A program made the position numbers and the translations under genes. Under the pieces are notes generated by a model that saw nothing but the letters and a program-made list of their open reading frames with translations, searched no databases and was not told the origin of the DNA. From assembly GCA_964412455.1 (NCBI GenBank), contig CAYPOT010000011.1:1-64000 (forward strand): DNA of 64,000 bases. The letters run 5' to 3'. How positions within the stretch are numbered: position 1 is the stretch's first letter; every line of letters begins with the position of its first letter. Below are positions 32,146 to 40,812 of the stretch, piece by piece. This stretch comes from JAAXXJ01 sp964412455 (lineage in GTDB: Bacteria; Nitrospirota; UBA9217).

Positions 32146-32514
32146 ATGGCTGATCCCAATTCCAGGCTGGTCTATTCGACTGAAGAGGTCATCCCAAGGA
32201 AGGGAAAGCCGGCTGACCACAACGCTTCGGCTCCTGTTGATCCCGCAAAACGCAGGACAACCGTGCGCCTCGACCGGAAAGGCAGGGGCGGCAAGTCGGT
32301 CACGGTGATAGAGGGACTTCAGCTCCCGGCTGAGGACAGCGAAAAGCTTCTGAAGCGATTAAAGACAAAATTCGGCACCGGCGGAGTTGTTAAGAATGGC
32401 GCGCTCGAGATCCAGGGGGACCATTGCGATGGGATCATGGCTGAGCTGGGTAAGGTGGGGTATAGACCGAAACGGTCGGGTGAATCCAGGAGCGAGCGCA
32501 TAGCAAGCGATTAG
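32146..32514 (+). CDS. yciH: SUI1/eIF1-like translation factor (YciH family)
   Basis: A 122-residue protein with the SUI1 fold: TTVRLDRKGRGGKSVTVIEGL, KLLKRLKTKFGTGGVVKNGALEIQG and the GYRPKRSG end are all diagnostic. Bacterial members are homologous to eIF1 and can affect the accuracy of initiation. I start at ATG 32146 (MADPNSRLVYSTEE), the normal family N-terminus; an in-frame ATG at 32098 would add hydrophobic codons. TTGACT and TATTTT 17 bases apart (32112-32140) end just before this ATG, and no ribosome binding site is seen, so the mRNA may be leaderless or nearly so. Confidence 0.88.
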   Translation: MADPNSRLVYSTEEVIPRKGKPADHNASAPVDPAKRRTTVRLDRKGRGGKSVTVIEGLQLPAEDSEKLLKRLKTKFGTGGVVKNGALEIQGDHCDGIMAELGKVGYRPKRSGESRSERIASD

Positions 32515-32580
32515 AATAAGAAACTTCCCTGAGGATCGAAGCTCCATGCAGTTATCTGTAGGGAGCTTAAATAGGAGGCA

Positions 32581-32940
32581 TTACTTGTGCCCCATCTCCT
32601 CGTGTGCATTGTGCCGCGATATCAGCTTGACGGTATGAAAGAACGGTGCATTCGTAGAGCTCGTGATCAAGACCAGGATCCCCTCCGAATGGGGGTCGTA
32701 GCTGCCTAAAAGCGCTGCCAGGCCGGCTTTAGGTTCTTTGCCGTCGATTATTTCAAGAACATCGTTCCTGGTCAGGTAATCATCCTCGATGGGAACAGTG
32801 CCATTGATCACCGGCTCCGTATAGACAAGAACGGCACCTTTTCCTGCTGATAAATAACACTCTCTGAACACCAGGGAAACTTCAGGCCAAAACGGGCCAA
32901 GAGCCGCTAACGCCTTATCTCGCTCTTCCATTGGGGTCAT
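32581..32940 (-). CDS. Hypothetical protein, second gene of a minus-strand pair
   Basis: A 119-residue acidic, soluble protein that I do not recognise. It contains LGPFWPEVSLVFRECYLSAGKGAVLVYTE and ends HNAHEEMGHK. It lies 16 bp after the Lys-rich gene at 32957-33400 on the same strand, so the two are very likely co-transcribed. No motif or membrane segment gives a function. Confidence 0.6.
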   Translation of the reverse strand: MTPMEERDKALAALGPFWPEVSLVFRECYLSAGKGAVLVYTEPVINGTVPIEDDYLTRNDVLEIIDGKEPKAGLAALLGSYDPHSEGILVLITSSTNAPFFHTVKLISRHNAHEEMGHK

Positions 32941-32956
32941 CGTTGTTTTCTCTCCG

Positions 32957-33400
32957 CTACTTCTTCTTACGGATCACTGGTCCCATGGTCGAAATGATGA
33001 TCCTATTCACTTCCTCTTCGTTCAAGCCGAGTTTTTTATTCATCAGAACAGTTTCCGCCTTTGCCCTGGCAAGGCTGCAATGCCAGCCCCAGTCCAATTT
33101 ATAGAACCCGGCTTCACCCTCGACAGCAAAACACATGATATAAGCACCCTCTTTGCGTTCGGCATCACTTACAAAATATGCCATTCGTTTGCCTTTGAAC
33201 GCTGAGGTGACAAACTCCATGACCTGCTTCTGCAATTCAAGTTTCTGCTTTGCGAGAGAGACCGGCTTTCCCTTTGAGGGGGCGCCAGGCCTCTTTTTTG
33301 CTGCGGCAGCTGCCGGTTTTTTCTTTGACGTGGATACGGTCTTCTTTGTTGCAACAGAACCGGCCTTTTTCTTTGATGGAGAAACAGTTTTTGCTTTCAT
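32957..33400 (-). CDS. Protein with a Lys/Ala-rich histone-like N-terminus
   Basis: A 147-residue protein. Residues 1-48 are Lys, Ala, Ser and Pro with repeated SKKK, TKK and AKKR words, like bacterial histone-H1-like tails that bind nucleic acid. The remaining ~100 residues form a compact domain (KRMAYFVSDAERKEGAYIMCF...YKLDWGWHCSLARAKAETVL) that I cannot name. It is first of a two-gene unit with 32581-32940. The low-complexity codons (AAA/AAG runs) make the gene look different from its neighbours. Confidence 0.65.
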   Translation of the reverse strand: MKAKTVSPSKKKAGSVATKKTVSTSKKKPAAAAAKKRPGAPSKGKPVSLAKQKLELQKQVMEFVTSAFKGKRMAYFVSDAERKEGAYIMCFAVEGEAGFYKLDWGWHCSLARAKAETVLMNKKLGLNEEEVNRIIISTMGPVIRKKK

Positions 33401-33606
33401 GAGCAGCCTCCGAAATTATTTTCATGGCTATTGTAGAGGTAATTCGTCTGAAGTGCAAGAAGACCTTTCTTTAAAGACCCGAACCTCTGCTTCCTCTGCT
33501 CCGATCTCCGACCACGTCATTCTGATCTCTCTTGTATAACGTCCGGGGGAATATACATGGTATAATGATCACATTCACACTATCCAGGTGATCAAGGAGG
33601 CGCACA

Positions 33607-33735
33607 ATGGGAGACAAGGGCGGAAAAAAGAACAAGGAAAAGGGCCAGAAGCAGAAAGAAGTAAAGCATGTCCATGACGTGCAGCAGCAAAAGGACAAGC
33701 AGCAGAAGAGCCCGTTCGATATAAAGGGCAGATAG
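33607..33735 (+). CDS. Very small Lys/Gln-rich protein
   Basis: A 42-residue hydrophilic protein starting MGDKGGKKNKEKGQKQKE and ending SPFDIKGR. It is almost entirely Lys, Gln, Gly and Glu and is presumably disordered and basic. AAGGAGG lies 7 bases before the ATG, and the frame is clean to its stop, so I believe it is translated. The function is unknown; such proteins may bind nucleic acid. Confidence 0.65.
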   Translation: MGDKGGKKNKEKGQKQKEVKHVHDVQQQKDKQQKSPFDIKGR

Positions 33736-33895
33736 ACCTGGACCGGTCTTTCGCAGGCGCGGCGGTGAAGTCTCTGACCGCGGGCCTGCAGAGGGCAGGG
33801 GAACCTGACCCCTGCGCGCAGCAAGAATTGCCCCGCCGTATTTGCAGGCACGGGCCATCAGATCGCTACGTCATACTCGTGAGGAGAGTTTCTGA

Positions 33896-34276
33896 ATGCA
33901 GAAAATATATTATGTGTCCGCATTGGTGGCCGTACTGTCATTTTCCAGTTGGAACGCTGCCGAAGGCGCCGGCTCCAGGATCGCGGGGAGCTGCGATAAC
34001 GCCGCGAGCGGGTTTTGCAACGAATTTACCGGCTCCTCCTACAAAGCGGCGAATGTGGAGAGATCATGTAAGGGACAAAAGATGACGTTCCTCACAGGCG
34101 CCTGCAAGACCGAGGGGCGGGTGGGCTCGTGCCTGATGTACAAGGGCAAGAACAACGAATCTTACTATCGTTACTACAAGAGCTATCCGGGCTATGGCAT
34201 CAAACCGAAAGGCGGTGTTGCCGCGGAGGCCGAAAGACAATGCGCCAAAATGAAAGGTGCGTGGACCCCGAACTGA
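33896..34276 (+). CDS. Small secreted cysteine-containing protein
   Basis: A 126-residue exported protein. A signal peptide (about residues 1-25, ending AEGAG) is followed by a domain with six cysteines (GSCDN, GFCNE, RSCKG, GACKT, GSCLM, RQCAK), enough for three disulfides in the periplasm or outside the cell. GAGGAGAG precedes the ATG. I do not recognise the family. Confidence 0.65.
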   Translation: MQKIYYVSALVAVLSFSSWNAAEGAGSRIAGSCDNAASGFCNEFTGSSYKAANVERSCKGQKMTFLTGACKTEGRVGSCLMYKGKNNESYYRYYKSYPGYGIKPKGGVAAEAERQCAKMKGAWTPN

Positions 34277-34380
34277 GCCGCGGAACCTGGGGGGCAGAGG
34301 GTCGAACATTTTTTAGGGCAGCTCTTTTTGGGCAACAGCCCGAAAAGACCTGACACGGCGGCTTTCTCTGGGGAGGGGTC

Positions 34381-35592
34381 ATGGACGCGAAAGAACATAA
34401 GGAGGAGCCAGGAATGAAGACCGAACGTTCGCCCGAGGAGAAAAGCGTCCGGAACAAAGACGAGATGGAATCCTCCGCGCCCGCTCCTGTAACGCTGCGC
34501 ATGCCGGTTGATGCCAGCAGTTTTTCGCTCGCTCTGCTCGCGGTGCTTGCGGTCATCTACGTACTGCATTGGGCCGCGGCGGTATTGATTCCGCTGATGT
34601 TGGGCGTGATGATCAGCTATGCGCTTTCTTCCCCTGTCGACCTGATGCACAAATGGCGGATCCCGCGTGCCATCGGGGCCGCTGTGTTGTTGCTCTGTAT
34701 CGTGGGAGGGTCCGGTTCTCTGATGTATTCGCTCAGCGACGATGCTGCCAGGATGATCGAAACCCTGCCCGACGCCGCGTATAAGATCCGCCTGGCAAGG
34801 CTCAAGGAACGGAAAACATCAGAAGGCGCGATGGCGAACGTGCAAAAAGCCGCGACCCAACTCGAGCGGGCAGCGAGCGAGACAGGCGCTCCGGCACCTG
34901 CCGCCCCGAGCGGGGTGACGCGGGTGCAGATCGAAAAGCCAAAACTGAATGTCAAAGACTACCTTTGGATGGGAACCAAGGGCGCACTTGTGTTTGCCGG
35001 CCAGCTCACCATGGTCTTGTTTCTGGCGTATTTTATGCTGGTTTCAGGCGACACGTTCCGGCGCAAACTGGTCAAGATGACCGGCCCCGCCTTCAGCAAG
35101 AAAAAGATCACCCTCCGGGTGCTGGATGAAATTACCGACCAGATCCAACGCTATCTGCTGGTGCAGATATTCACCAGCATTCTAGTGGGCGTGGTGACCT
35201 GGCTCGCGTTTCTCTGGGTCGGCCTGGAGCATGCGGCAATCTGGGGGATCGCCGCCGGGGTATTCAATACCATGCCCTATCTCGGTCCGGTCATCGTTAC
35301 CGGCGGCACGGCGCTCGTCGCTTTTCTCCAATTCGGAACGATCAGCATGACGGTTCTGGTCGCGGGCGTCTCGCTGGTCATCACCAGTCTCGAAGGTTAC
35401 TTGCTGACGCCGTGGCTTACCGGTCGGGCAGGCCGGATGAGCCCGGTGGTGATTTTCGTCAGCGTGCTGTTTTGGGGTTGGTTGTGGGGCGTGTGGGGTC
35501 TCTTGCTGGGTGTGCCCATCATCATGATCATCAAGGCCGTATGCGATCGGGTGGAAGATTTGAAACCCATCGGGGAACTGCTCGGCGATTAG
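34381..35592 (+). CDS. AI-2E family transporter / PerM-type permease
   Basis: A 403-residue inner-membrane protein. After a ~45-residue hydrophilic N-terminus come about seven or eight membrane helices. The family signature is visible in VLIPLMLGVMISYALSSPVDLM near the start, LVQIFTSILVGVVTWLAF, GIAAGVFNTMPYLGPVI and LEGYLLTPWLTGRAGRMSP. A large cytoplasmic loop (about residues 115-200) lies between the N- and C-terminal halves, and part of it (EKPKLNVKDYLW) is typical. Substrates in the family range from autoinducer-2 to protons or sodium and cannot be told here. GGGAGGGG precedes the ATG. A lone MITE B end lies just upstream. Confidence 0.9.
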   Translation: MDAKEHKEEPGMKTERSPEEKSVRNKDEMESSAPAPVTLRMPVDASSFSLALLAVLAVIYVLHWAAAVLIPLMLGVMISYALSSPVDLMHKWRIPRAIGAAVLLLCIVGGSGSLMYSLSDDAARMIETLPDAAYKIRLARLKERKTSEGAMANVQKAATQLERAASETGAPAPAAPSGVTRVQIEKPKLNVKDYLWMGTKGALVFAGQLTMVLFLAYFMLVSGDTFRRKLVKMTGPAFSKKKITLRVLDEITDQIQRYLLVQIFTSILVGVVTWLAFLWVGLEHAAIWGIAAGVFNTMPYLGPVIVTGGTALVAFLQFGTISMTVLVAGVSLVITSLEGYLLTPWLTGRAGRMSPVVIFVSVLFWGWLWGVWGLLLGVPIIMIIKAVCDRVEDLKPIGELLGD

Positions 35593-35874
35593 AAATCGCC
35601 GGGGTCAGGTGGATAGAGAGTTAGTTACGAATCAAATTCTACTCAAAACGGCAAAGAGCCTATAGGGTCACGTCTTGTAATTTGACATTCTCACAAAATC
35701 GCCAACCTTACCGCTCCCGACGTCATCGCCCAGGAGATCAATCGAACGCGGGGACCGTAGAGGGTCAAACATGATATGCTGGTATGTTGACATTCCCTTG
35801 CATCGTATTTGCCGGAGATCCGGGAAATGCTCACGGTGACCCCATTCATGTCCACCTGCCGGGAGGCGCGATCC
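35593..35874. repeat. REP-like sites after the permease gene
   Basis: Three GGGTCA sites are present: CGGGGTCAGGTGG (35600), TATAGGGTCACGTCTTGTAATTTGACATTC (35662-35692) and GTAGAGGGTCAAACATGATATG...TTGACATTC (35757-35795). The last two keep the full GGTCAnGTC-n-TTTGACATTC form of the family. Confidence 0.7.
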
Positions 35875-36336
35875 ATGGACGCTGATCTCTTCACCACCGC
35901 ACTCGGTCCTTTCTGGAGCAACAGCGGGACCAGGACCTGGAGCCTGCTGTTCGGCCCCGACAAGATCATCGCCGTTCCCTACACCTTCTTCGAAGCCTTC
36001 CAGTTCGGGCTTCGCGTCAACCTTGGCTTCTGGCCCCGGGACCCGGGAGCGGCCTTTCGCGGCCGCGTCCGGGAGGGGATACGCGAGGCCGATCTGCCGC
36101 GCGACCGTCCGTTCAGGCGCTATCACGCGCATGTGCTCCGATCCATCGTCATCCGATCGAACAGCACGGCCAATACGCTTTTGTTCGAGAAGCTGTCCGG
36201 CGAGACGGACGAGTATGCCATCGCCCTGCGGGACGAGACCGACCTGTACCGGGCGGTCCTCGGCGAGTTCTATCCCGGCCGGTATCATGAAAAGGACTTT
36301 CCCGCCGGCGCCCTGGGGAAACTGCTCAGAAAATGA
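35875..36336 (+). CDS. Hypothetical protein
   Basis: A 153-residue soluble protein with no signal, membrane segment or motif I recognise. It contains ALGPFWSNSGTRTWSLLFGPDKIIAVPYTFFEAF and a basic, Arg-rich middle, and ends LGKLLRK. GGGAGG lies 8 bases before ATG 35875. Longer in-frame starts (35809, 35851) would begin near the REP-like site and are not preferred. Confidence 0.6.
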   Translation: MDADLFTTALGPFWSNSGTRTWSLLFGPDKIIAVPYTFFEAFQFGLRVNLGFWPRDPGAAFRGRVREGIREADLPRDRPFRRYHAHVLRSIVIRSNSTANTLLFEKLSGETDEYAIALRDETDLYRAVLGEFYPGRYHEKDFPAGALGKLLRK

Positions 36337-36466
36337 CTAAGTATCGGGCTCGCTTCTTTCTGTTTGACAGGGAATCACCCTGAATCAGGCTTGAGTTGCC
36401 GCTTCGATCTCTTCTCATGAAAATGTCCGACGAGGTAATTCCATAAACGCATGGCGTGTTGCTGTT

Positions 36467-36495
36467 TGACTTTCCCCGCAGTCCTTGCTAATCTA
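36467..36495 (+). promoter_or_regulatory. Sigma-70 promoter before the TolB-like fragment
   Basis: TTGACT (36467-36472) and TAATCT (36490-36495) are 17 bases apart, about 45 bases before the ATG at 36541. The promoter could now serve the gene at 36692. Confidence 0.6.
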
Positions 36496-36540
36496 TCCCA
36501 CCCTGATCAGCGGTCCCCGGGAAGTGCAAGAGGGCTTCCC

Positions 36541-36687
36541 ATGGACCGCGCGCGCATCGCATTTACCCGTTCCAACGGTGCAGGCAAGGAGTTGTCCACA
36601 GATATCCATGCCATCGACCCGGACGGCAAGAATGGGTCCCGGCTCACGATGAACCGGGATCACGTCTTACCCCGGCCGCCTTTTTGA
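36541..36687 (+). pseudogene. Fragment of a TolB/PD40-type beta-propeller protein
   Basis: Forty-eight codons from an ATG read MDRARIAFTRSNGAGKELST followed by DIHAIDPDGKNGSRLT. This is a single PD40 propeller blade ('IAFtsnxxGxxxIyxxdxDGxxxxxLT'). A complete protein would have several blades, so this is the start of a truncated gene. The next gene begins 4 bp after its stop codon. Confidence 0.6.
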
Positions 36688-36691
36688 AACG

Positions 36692-37603
36692 ATGACAACC
36701 AATTTTTTCAATTCACTATCTCACACGGATTTTCTGCGGCTGACGCTCGAGGCATTTTCGCGGCAGGGGTACGAGGTGGAACAGAGCGCCGCCGCGGGGG
36801 CTGATGGAGTGCTGATCGGCAGGAACGGCGAGCGGATCGGCATTCTCTGCAAGAAATACCGCGGAGCGTTCATCGGCCGGCCGGTCCTTCAGCAATTTTA
36901 TGGAGCAATGGAACAGATCGGCTGCAAGGAAGGATACCTGGTAACGACGACAGATTGCTCGCCCGAATCGTACGAATTCGCAAAAGGGAAAGGCATCGGC
37001 CTGTACAGCCGTGAACGAACGATAGAATTGCTGAAAACAGCGTTCGGGGAGGAGTTCATCCGAAGCGGCAGGATGCCTGAACTGGGACCAAAGGCAATAA
37101 CCGTCCCCGCGGCAGTCCTCCAAACCATCAGCGTTGCGTCGTACGAGAAGGTGTCTGTCTCCGACCTGAAGAACGCGCGTGAACCGGAAAGGACGCCTGA
37201 ACCGGCAGAGGCTACGGAACCGGAAAAAGCTTCAGAACAAGTTCAAGCGCCGCCGGAGGAGACAGCCAGCGAGGACCTGCCGGAGGAAGTGCTGGTAGTA
37301 GAGAGCATCGGATCTCCCGGGGCCTCAGAGACCGCTTCACCGGAGAACACGAGGACCATTTTCTGCGCGGAATGCAATAAGCAGCTGAGGGTGCCGACCG
37401 ACCAGGGGATGATAACGGTGACCTGCACTGAGTGCGGATTGCAGCAGATCTATCAGCCCGAGCTGAACAGTGACGGTGAAGTGAAGACAACGACGATCGT
37501 TGCGTGTCAGACCTGCTCGCAGCAGTTGAACGTCCCGACCAACCGTGGGCAGCTGAACGTACGGTGCCCGAAGTGCGGAGCGAAATGGTTGTTCACGCCA
37601 TGA
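36692..37603 (+). CDS. Mrr-like restriction-endonuclease-fold protein with two zinc ribbons
   Basis: A 303-residue protein. Residues 10-110 resemble the Mrr catalytic domain: LTLEAFSRQGYEVEQ, ADGVLIGRNGERIGILCKKY and PVLQQFYGAMEQIGCKEGYLVTT. The active-site (E/Q)xK reads LCK here, so the acidic or Gln position is replaced by Leu and nuclease activity is doubtful. A Pro/Glu-rich linker (about 150-220) leads to two zinc ribbons at the C-terminus, with CAEC...CTEC and CQTC...CPKC pairs. No methylase lies nearby, so it is not an ordinary restriction system. ATG 36692 has no good ribosome binding site. Confidence 0.72.
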   Translation: MTTNFFNSLSHTDFLRLTLEAFSRQGYEVEQSAAAGADGVLIGRNGERIGILCKKYRGAFIGRPVLQQFYGAMEQIGCKEGYLVTTTDCSPESYEFAKGKGIGLYSRERTIELLKTAFGEEFIRSGRMPELGPKAITVPAAVLQTISVASYEKVSVSDLKNAREPERTPEPAEATEPEKASEQVQAPPEETASEDLPEEVLVVESIGSPGASETASPENTRTIFCAECNKQLRVPTDQGMITVTCTECGLQQIYQPELNSDGEVKTTTIVACQTCSQQLNVPTNRGQLNVRCPKCGAKWLFTP

Positions 37604-37884
37604 AAGGCTTTTGTTCCGCCAAACGATGGACCGTATGAGAACTGCGAAAACAGCCCCGTCCACCTTCATGCGGCCCTCCCGGGGCGCCGTCAAAAACTTC
37701 CCCAGCCCTCCGCGCTTTTGCATCTGACCTGCTTGTCTAAACATATTGGAGTTGACAGATCAATCAATTGCCATTATGATTTGCTTAGATGCATCATTTC
37801 GGCCAAGCGCTACATATTGCTGCAGGAGCGTTTTTCTGAAAAGGAACGTTTTCCATATATATCACACTGCGAGGAGGAATTTTT

Positions 37885-38805
37885 ATGTCAGAGATCTGCC
37901 CAATAGTGAATACAGACAGGCTGCTGCTTGCGACGGAAAGCTCGGAATTCAGCGAGGGGGCCATCCGGGAAGCGATCCGGCTCGCGAAGCGCTGCGGGAG
38001 CAAGCTGACCGCGTTGTCGGTGATCGAAACAAACCCCGAGTTCGGGGCGCAGGCGCCCGCGGTCCTGGAAAAGATGGAAAAAGAAGTGCACGCGCATCTC
38101 GACTCGGTGAAAGCGCGCGCCAAGCAGGAGGGCGTCGCGTGCGAGACGGTCACCTACGAGGGCGAGGATTCTTATAAATATATCGTCGACGAGGCCGTGA
38201 AGCAGAAAAGCACCATGATCATCATGGGACGGCGCGGCAAGAAGGGCTTCCGGCGGCTGGTGATGGGGAGCACGACGGCATGGACCATCGGCCACGCGCC
38301 GTGCAGCGTCATGGTCGTGCCGCGGGCAGCGAAGGTGGATATCACGAGCATCGTCGTGGCCACGGACGGCTCGAAATATTCGGCCGACGCTGCGTCCGAA
38401 GCCATCGGCATCGCCAAGCGCAATAACGCGAAACTGACGGTCCTCGCGGTCGTTCCGGCGGATATCGCCATGATAACGGACATCGATTTTACCGCGATCG
38501 ATCGCGAGAAGTTCGCCGATCAGGAGATGCTGACGGCGGAAAAGAACGCCAGGTTGGTAAAGGACGCTGCGCAGAAGGCGGGCGTGGATGTCCAGGCCTT
38601 CGTCATGACCGGCAAGCCCGCCGATGCCATCCTGGAGATCGCCAAAGATAAATCGGCCGACCTGGTGGTCGTGGGAAGCCACGGCAGGACGGGCCTTGAA
38701 CGGCTGCTGCTGGGCAGCATTGCCGAGCGCGTGATCGTCATGTCCTCCTGTGCCGCTCTGGTGGTGAAAAGGGAAGAGAAGCAGCCAAAGCCGGACACCA
38801 AATAA
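37885..38805 (+). CDS. Tandem universal stress protein
   Basis: A 306-residue protein with two UspA domains (about 8-147 and 150-297). Both keep the nucleotide-binding end: MGRRGKKGFRRLVMGSTTAWTI in the first and VGSHGRTGLERLLLGSIAERVI in the second, each matching G-x2-G-x9-G-(S/T). It is cytoplasmic and likely ATP-binding. GAGGAGG lies before the ATG. It precedes the sigma-54 activator at 38979, but an inverted repeat separates them. Confidence 0.92.
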   Translation: MSEICPIVNTDRLLLATESSEFSEGAIREAIRLAKRCGSKLTALSVIETNPEFGAQAPAVLEKMEKEVHAHLDSVKARAKQEGVACETVTYEGEDSYKYIVDEAVKQKSTMIIMGRRGKKGFRRLVMGSTTAWTIGHAPCSVMVVPRAAKVDITSIVVATDGSKYSADAASEAIGIAKRNNAKLTVLAVVPADIAMITDIDFTAIDREKFADQEMLTAEKNARLVKDAAQKAGVDVQAFVMTGKPADAILEIAKDKSADLVVVGSHGRTGLERLLLGSIAERVIVMSSCAALVVKREEKQPKPDTK

Positions 38806-38812
38806 GAGTCAT

Positions 38813-38930
38813 TCGTAAAAAAGCCGTTCTCGCGCAAAGTCACGGAGGCCGCAAAGAAATGCCTGAAAGCGTTCAATTGGACGCTCTTCGTGCCTTTGCG
38901 CCTTCGGGTGAAAAATTGACTTCCTGCGAG
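38813..38930. repeat. Inverted repeat left of the sigma-54 activator gene
   Basis: A 118-bp unit from TCGTAAAAAAG to TTCCTGCGAG. Its diverged reverse complement is at 40471-40592, on the other side of the activator gene. Shared segments include TCACGGAGGCC, CAAAGAAAT, TCTTCGTGCCTTTG and GTGAAAAATTGACTTC. Confidence 0.85.
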
Positions 38931-38978
38931 ACCATCAGGATCCGCTATTTGAAGTCTGTCACCGCCCTGTGCTGAACT

Positions 38979-40283
38979 ATGCTGAACATCCTGATCATTT
39001 CCGATGAAGCGAAGGGCCTCGCCTCTCTGTTCCGGTCCACGGGATACACGCCGGACACCCGGGACCTGAAAGAGGCGGACAGCGCATCGCAGGGCGACGA
39101 GCCATCGGACAAATACGACATCGCGTTCCTCGACCTGGACGCGGAGAACTGGCGGGAGCGGCTCCTGGACGCGCGGCACAGCATGCCCGTTATCGCTTTT
39201 TCCCTCCCCGATCTGCACAAGGCCGTGGAAGCGCTGAAGCTGGGCGCCGGCGATTATCTGGAAAAACCCCTCACCGCCGAGGTCCTGTCCGAGGTCATCG
39301 CGCGGCACCAGAAACGGATCCTGAGCCACAAGTACGGCTTCGACGAGATCATCGGGAACAGCGCGCCGATGCAGGAAGTGTTCGGGCTCATCAAGAAGGC
39401 GGCCGCAAGCGAGAGCAACGTGCTGATCACCGGCGAAAGCGGCACGGGCAAGGAGCTTATCGCCCGGGCCATCCACCGGTGGAGCCCGCGCAGCGAAAAG
39501 TCGTTCACGACCATCAATTGCACGGCAATTCCCGATACGCTCCTCGAGTCGGAGCTCTTCGGCTTCGAAAAGGGTTCGTTCACCGGCGCGCAGTACACCA
39601 AGAAGGGGCTTCTGGAGCAGGCCGACGGCGGCACGGTGTTCTTCGACGAGATCGGCGATGTGTCGCCGCTCTTCCAGACCAAGGTGCTGCGCGTCCTGCA
39701 GGAAGGGGAGATCATGCGTATCGGCGGAATGCGCCAGATCCGCGTGGATCTCCGGTTCATCACCGCCACGAACCGCGACCTCAAGATCGCGTGCCAGCGC
39801 GGCGTTTTCCGGGAAGACCTTTTCTACCGCCTCGACGTCATCAATATCCATCTCCCGCCATTGCGTGACCGCATGGAGGATGTCGCGCTTCTGGCGAAGC
39901 ACTTTGTCCAGAAGCATGCGCACAAGCGGAAGGACGTTCTGATCAAGTGCATCAGCGGCGAGGCGCTGAGCCTTCTGCTGGAGCATCCCTATCCCGGGAA
40001 CGTGCGGGAGCTCGAGAACATCATCGAACGTTCGATCTCTTTCGCGAACACCTCCGAGATCCTTTCCGCCGACCTTCCGCCCAATCTCCGCCAGACGCAC
40101 GCGCCCGTAAAGCACCGGGCATCGGCCCAGCGGCTGAAGGACGCCCTTTCCGCGGTCGAAAAAGAAACCATTACCGCTGCGCTTCTCGAATCGGGCGGGA
40201 ACATCTCGCGCGCGGCCGCTCTTCTTGGCATCTACCGGCAGCAACTCCAGAGAAAGATCAAACAGCTTAAGATCGCCGTTTAA
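38979..40283 (+). CDS. NtrC-family sigma-54 transcriptional activator
   Basis: A 434-residue regulator. The N-terminal receiver (about 1-115) is atypical but keeps an acidic pair (ISDE), a possible phospho-Asp in FLDLDAENW and Lys in LEKPL. The AAA+ domain has Walker A GESGTGKE, the sigma-54 contact loop GSFTGA, Walker B GGTVFFDEIGD and the sensor ATNRDL. A Fis-type helix-turn-helix ends the protein (NISRAAALLGIYRQQLQRKI). It has no kinase beside it. Possible targets are the sigma-54 promoters at 40813 and around 56.7-58.5 kb. No strong ribosome binding site is visible. Confidence 0.93.
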   Translation: MLNILIISDEAKGLASLFRSTGYTPDTRDLKEADSASQGDEPSDKYDIAFLDLDAENWRERLLDARHSMPVIAFSLPDLHKAVEALKLGAGDYLEKPLTAEVLSEVIARHQKRILSHKYGFDEIIGNSAPMQEVFGLIKKAAASESNVLITGESGTGKELIARAIHRWSPRSEKSFTTINCTAIPDTLLESELFGFEKGSFTGAQYTKKGLLEQADGGTVFFDEIGDVSPLFQTKVLRVLQEGEIMRIGGMRQIRVDLRFITATNRDLKIACQRGVFREDLFYRLDVINIHLPPLRDRMEDVALLAKHFVQKHAHKRKDVLIKCISGEALSLLLEHPYPGNVRELENIIERSISFANTSEILSADLPPNLRQTHAPVKHRASAQRLKDALSAVEKETITAALLESGGNISRAAALLGIYRQQLQRKIKQLKIAV

Positions 40284-40812
40284 GGTTCATTCGCAATAAA
40301 GTTGAAAAAGCTGCGACGGACCACCGTCTTTCGCAACCAGAAGCAGGCGCTTCTAAGCGGGCCGCCAGGCACGCAAAACAATCAACAACAGTTTCCAGAG
40401 CAGCAGCCCGAAAGCATTTGACGCTGATACCCGCGGATCCCGTTATGATCTCCATGGAGACAGCTTTGATGACCTCGTAAGAAGTCAATTTTTCACACGA
40501 AGGCACAAAGGCACGAAGAAAGGCGCATTGAAAACATTCAGGTATTTCTTTGTGGCCTCCGTGATCTTTGTGTGAGAGCGACTTTTTACGACTGCATCAG
40601 CTTTGACGTATCAGTAAAAATCGCTTTTCCTTCATCGGCTTTATCCGCGCCTAAGAATCGGTTCGTTCTTGTCATTTAATCCCCCCATCGCAACATTTCA
40701 TTGCGTTATCTCAGCCGATTAATCCCTTATAATTCCATAAGGCATGCAACCTATAAATGCACCTATTTGCGGTCTATTCCATTATAGCTCATTTTTTCAA
40801 GTACTTAAATCC
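40284..40812. other. Gene-free region with repeat remnants
   Basis: This gap holds GGTTCATTCGCAATAAAGTTG and AAGCAGGCGCTTCTAAGCG, pieces also seen at 10731-10790 and 56365-56390. The inverted repeat 40471-40592 follows, and then an AT-rich upstream region with CCTTATAATTCCATAAGG. No gene is seen. Confidence 0.6.
40471..40592. repeat. Inverted repeat right of the sigma-54 activator gene
   Basis: The reverse-complement partner of 38813-38930, running from GACCTCGTAAGAAGTC to ACTTTTTACGAC, about 75-80 percent similar by eye. The pair encloses the whole activator gene. Confidence 0.85.

Noticed and set aside
36692..37603. Type IV restriction system
   Set aside because: The Mrr-like domain has Leu at the (E/Q)xK position, and no partner gene is present, so an active restriction role is not supported.
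37770..37830. Sigma-54 promoter before the tandem universal stress gene at 37885
   Set aside because: GG and GC dinucleotides occur, but at about 18 bases instead of 12, so the -24/-12 spacing is wrong.
38520..40244. 574-codon minus-strand open frame
   Set aside because: It is antisense to the sigma-54 activator gene, with no ribosome binding site and no domain.
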